A stretch of 64,000 bases of DNA from assembly GCF_026914185.1 (NCBI RefSeq), contig NC_070566.1:124001-188000 (forward strand), given 5' to 3'. The notes below the pieces were generated by a model that saw only the letters and a list, made by a program, of their open reading frames with translations, ran no database searches and was not told the origin of the DNA. The translations under genes and the position numbers were made by a program. This DNA comes from Puccinia triticina. Its lineage: Eukaryota; Basidiomycota; Pucciniomycetes; Pucciniales; Pucciniaceae. This document shows positions 62,829 to 64,000 of this stretch, one piece after another (position 1 is the first letter of the stretch; each line of letters starts with the position of its first letter).

Positions 62829-63987
62829 ATGAATAGCAAAAGGGGCCCCCCAGGTGTACCAGCGGTGGACACAGATGATAGTCCACCAATGAGAGATCCG
62901 GCAGATGGGTGGATTTCCTTGCTTGTTGATAAGCTCGTTCCCCAATTTCAGGCCAATGGATCACCCGGCGGCGGAGATGGGGCAATGAATACTGACAATC
63001 AAGGCAAGTGACACACGATGCGCACATTGAAAGAAGGATGGTATACTGACAGCCCTCCTGGCTCTGTAGGTGTCCCTCCGGCTGAACAAATGAGCCCTGA
63101 GATCCCCGACGAATCACACCTGGACCCAAAGTTTTTGGTCTCGCAGGCGAGACAAGCCAGACAACAAGCAGACCATGCGGACGGTCAGAGGCGATTGAAC
63201 CAACGCGCCAAAGGGATTGCTGGCAGAGCACTACGACCAGTACTCTAGGAAGATACAAGGCTTTGTCAAATTCTTCCTTGGGAATCCGGAAAAGCCGCAT
63301 GATTATCCCTCCACTCCGACTGAACGTGAGCTCCAGGACCTATACTGGATTGAGAAGAGAAGTGCCATCATCATCACTGAACTCGACCGGGTACGAGCAG
63401 CTCTTGCTGACAAGACGCCTGCCGAGATCGACTACTATGTGTCTATTGCTGAGAAAGAAATTCGCAAAAGTATGCCCCAACCACCGTTCACCCCAGCCGT
63501 TTCAAAGGGCCCTGGGAGATGCTGTAAGCCCGTCAACATCCAAAAAAAGGCTGATGTAGAGAGCACTCTGGCTTTGTCGGGAGTATCACGGGTCACCTTC
63601 CAGTGGGAAACTGTGGGAGATGACAGCTCTGCTTGGAACTTGACAATCACAGAGGTCCTGGCTTTGAAGGCGGTTGGATGGATTTGACGAACGACCCCGG
63701 TTACTGACGAGCAGGCTGGTCAAGCTCCCGCCATCATTCGCTGATGGCTCAAGACCAAATCCCGAGAGATACACGAATTTCAAAAGATGGACGTTGCAAC
63801 TTACGACAAGATGAAGGAAGAGAAAGCCACAAAAGGGCAGTACCAACGATGGCGCAAAAGGGTAGGTTCCATCCTTGTTGATCATTGCACCAAGAGGTAC
63901 TGCCAAATTACTCACCCGCGGTTGATTGACGTGGCAGATCAAGGACAACCAATGCAAAATAATCAACAAAACGCTTGACAAAAACAT
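62829..63987 (+). pseudogene. Decayed ORF to the window edge, unrecognised
   Basis: The first part is 62829-63004 (MNSKRGPPGV...), with a possible GC-AG intron (GCAAGT at 63005, CTGTAG before 63071) into a piece ending VSQARQARQQADHADGQRRL. A frame change at about 63215 leads to EHYDQYSRKIQGFVKFFLG and TERELQDLYWIEKRSAIIITE. That frame continues to 63978 through two TGA codons (63685-63687 and near 63742, both consistent with CGA). The end has KGQYQRWRKRVGSILVDHC. I recognise no family. Position suggests the second protein of the Tnp2 element. Confidence 0.4.
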
Positions 63988-64000
63988 TCCATTGGCCAGC

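Overview
The window looks like accessory, transposon-dense DNA from a basidiomycete fungus. A rust fungus (Pucciniales) is the most likely source. The support is short GT-AG introns (about 50-105 bp, several with a CTAAC-type branch site), the mix of element families (Ty1/copia, Ty3/gypsy, DIRS, CACTA/Tnp2, PIF/Harbinger, a RecQ-like helicase with a DUF6589-like partner), and the absence of any clear housekeeping gene. The lineage is inferred from this character and not from a marker gene. Almost every coding region belongs to a mobile element.

Layout. Positions 1-51,274 are essentially one old Ty1/copia retrotransposon (1604-51269, flanked by a 5-bp target duplication ACAAC) that later elements have split apart. 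In its gag sits a very young Ty3/gypsy element (2655-31055, 4-bp duplication ACGG). The two 1520-bp LTRs of that gypsy element are almost identical, and its 5' LTR is itself split by a 16-kb TIR element (3744-19707, 3-bp duplication GAA). The 16-kb element holds a RecQ-helicase remnant, a 1.7-kb near-perfect palindrome (4521-6209, 9-bp duplication), palindromic minisatellites and a decayed DIRS-type tyrosine-recombinase retroelement (about 10663-17610, minus strand). The copia RNase H domain is split by an 8.85-kb CACTA-ended element (34595-43444, 3-bp duplication CAT). This one is largely a giant inverted array of a ~170-bp satellite and carries a 3.6-kb insert with spliced, host-like genes. 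Between the end of copia pol and its 3' LTR lies a convergent pair: a RecQ-like helicase (44299-46877) and a DUF6589-like protein (46884-49778).

Right of the copia element, 51,275-53,117 is unassigned. A complete PIF/Harbinger-type element (53121-59027, TIRs, 3-bp duplication AAT) encodes four spliced genes: two Myb/SANT-like proteins, the DDE transposase and an RTC4-like domain protein. It lies just 5' of a Tnp2/CACTA-type transposase pseudogene (59130-62483). A second decayed ORF runs to the window edge.

How it fits together. Nesting gives an order of insertion: copia before gypsy before the 16-kb element, and copia before the CACTA-ended element. The older elements (copia, DIRS, Tnp2, DUF6589-like gene and the terminal ORF) keep long single reading frames broken mostly by TGA codons where CGA is the likely ancestor. 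That pattern suggests C-to-T decay at CpG. The gypsy pol, the Harbinger genes and the RecQ-like helicase are intact by eye and are the best candidates for recent activity.
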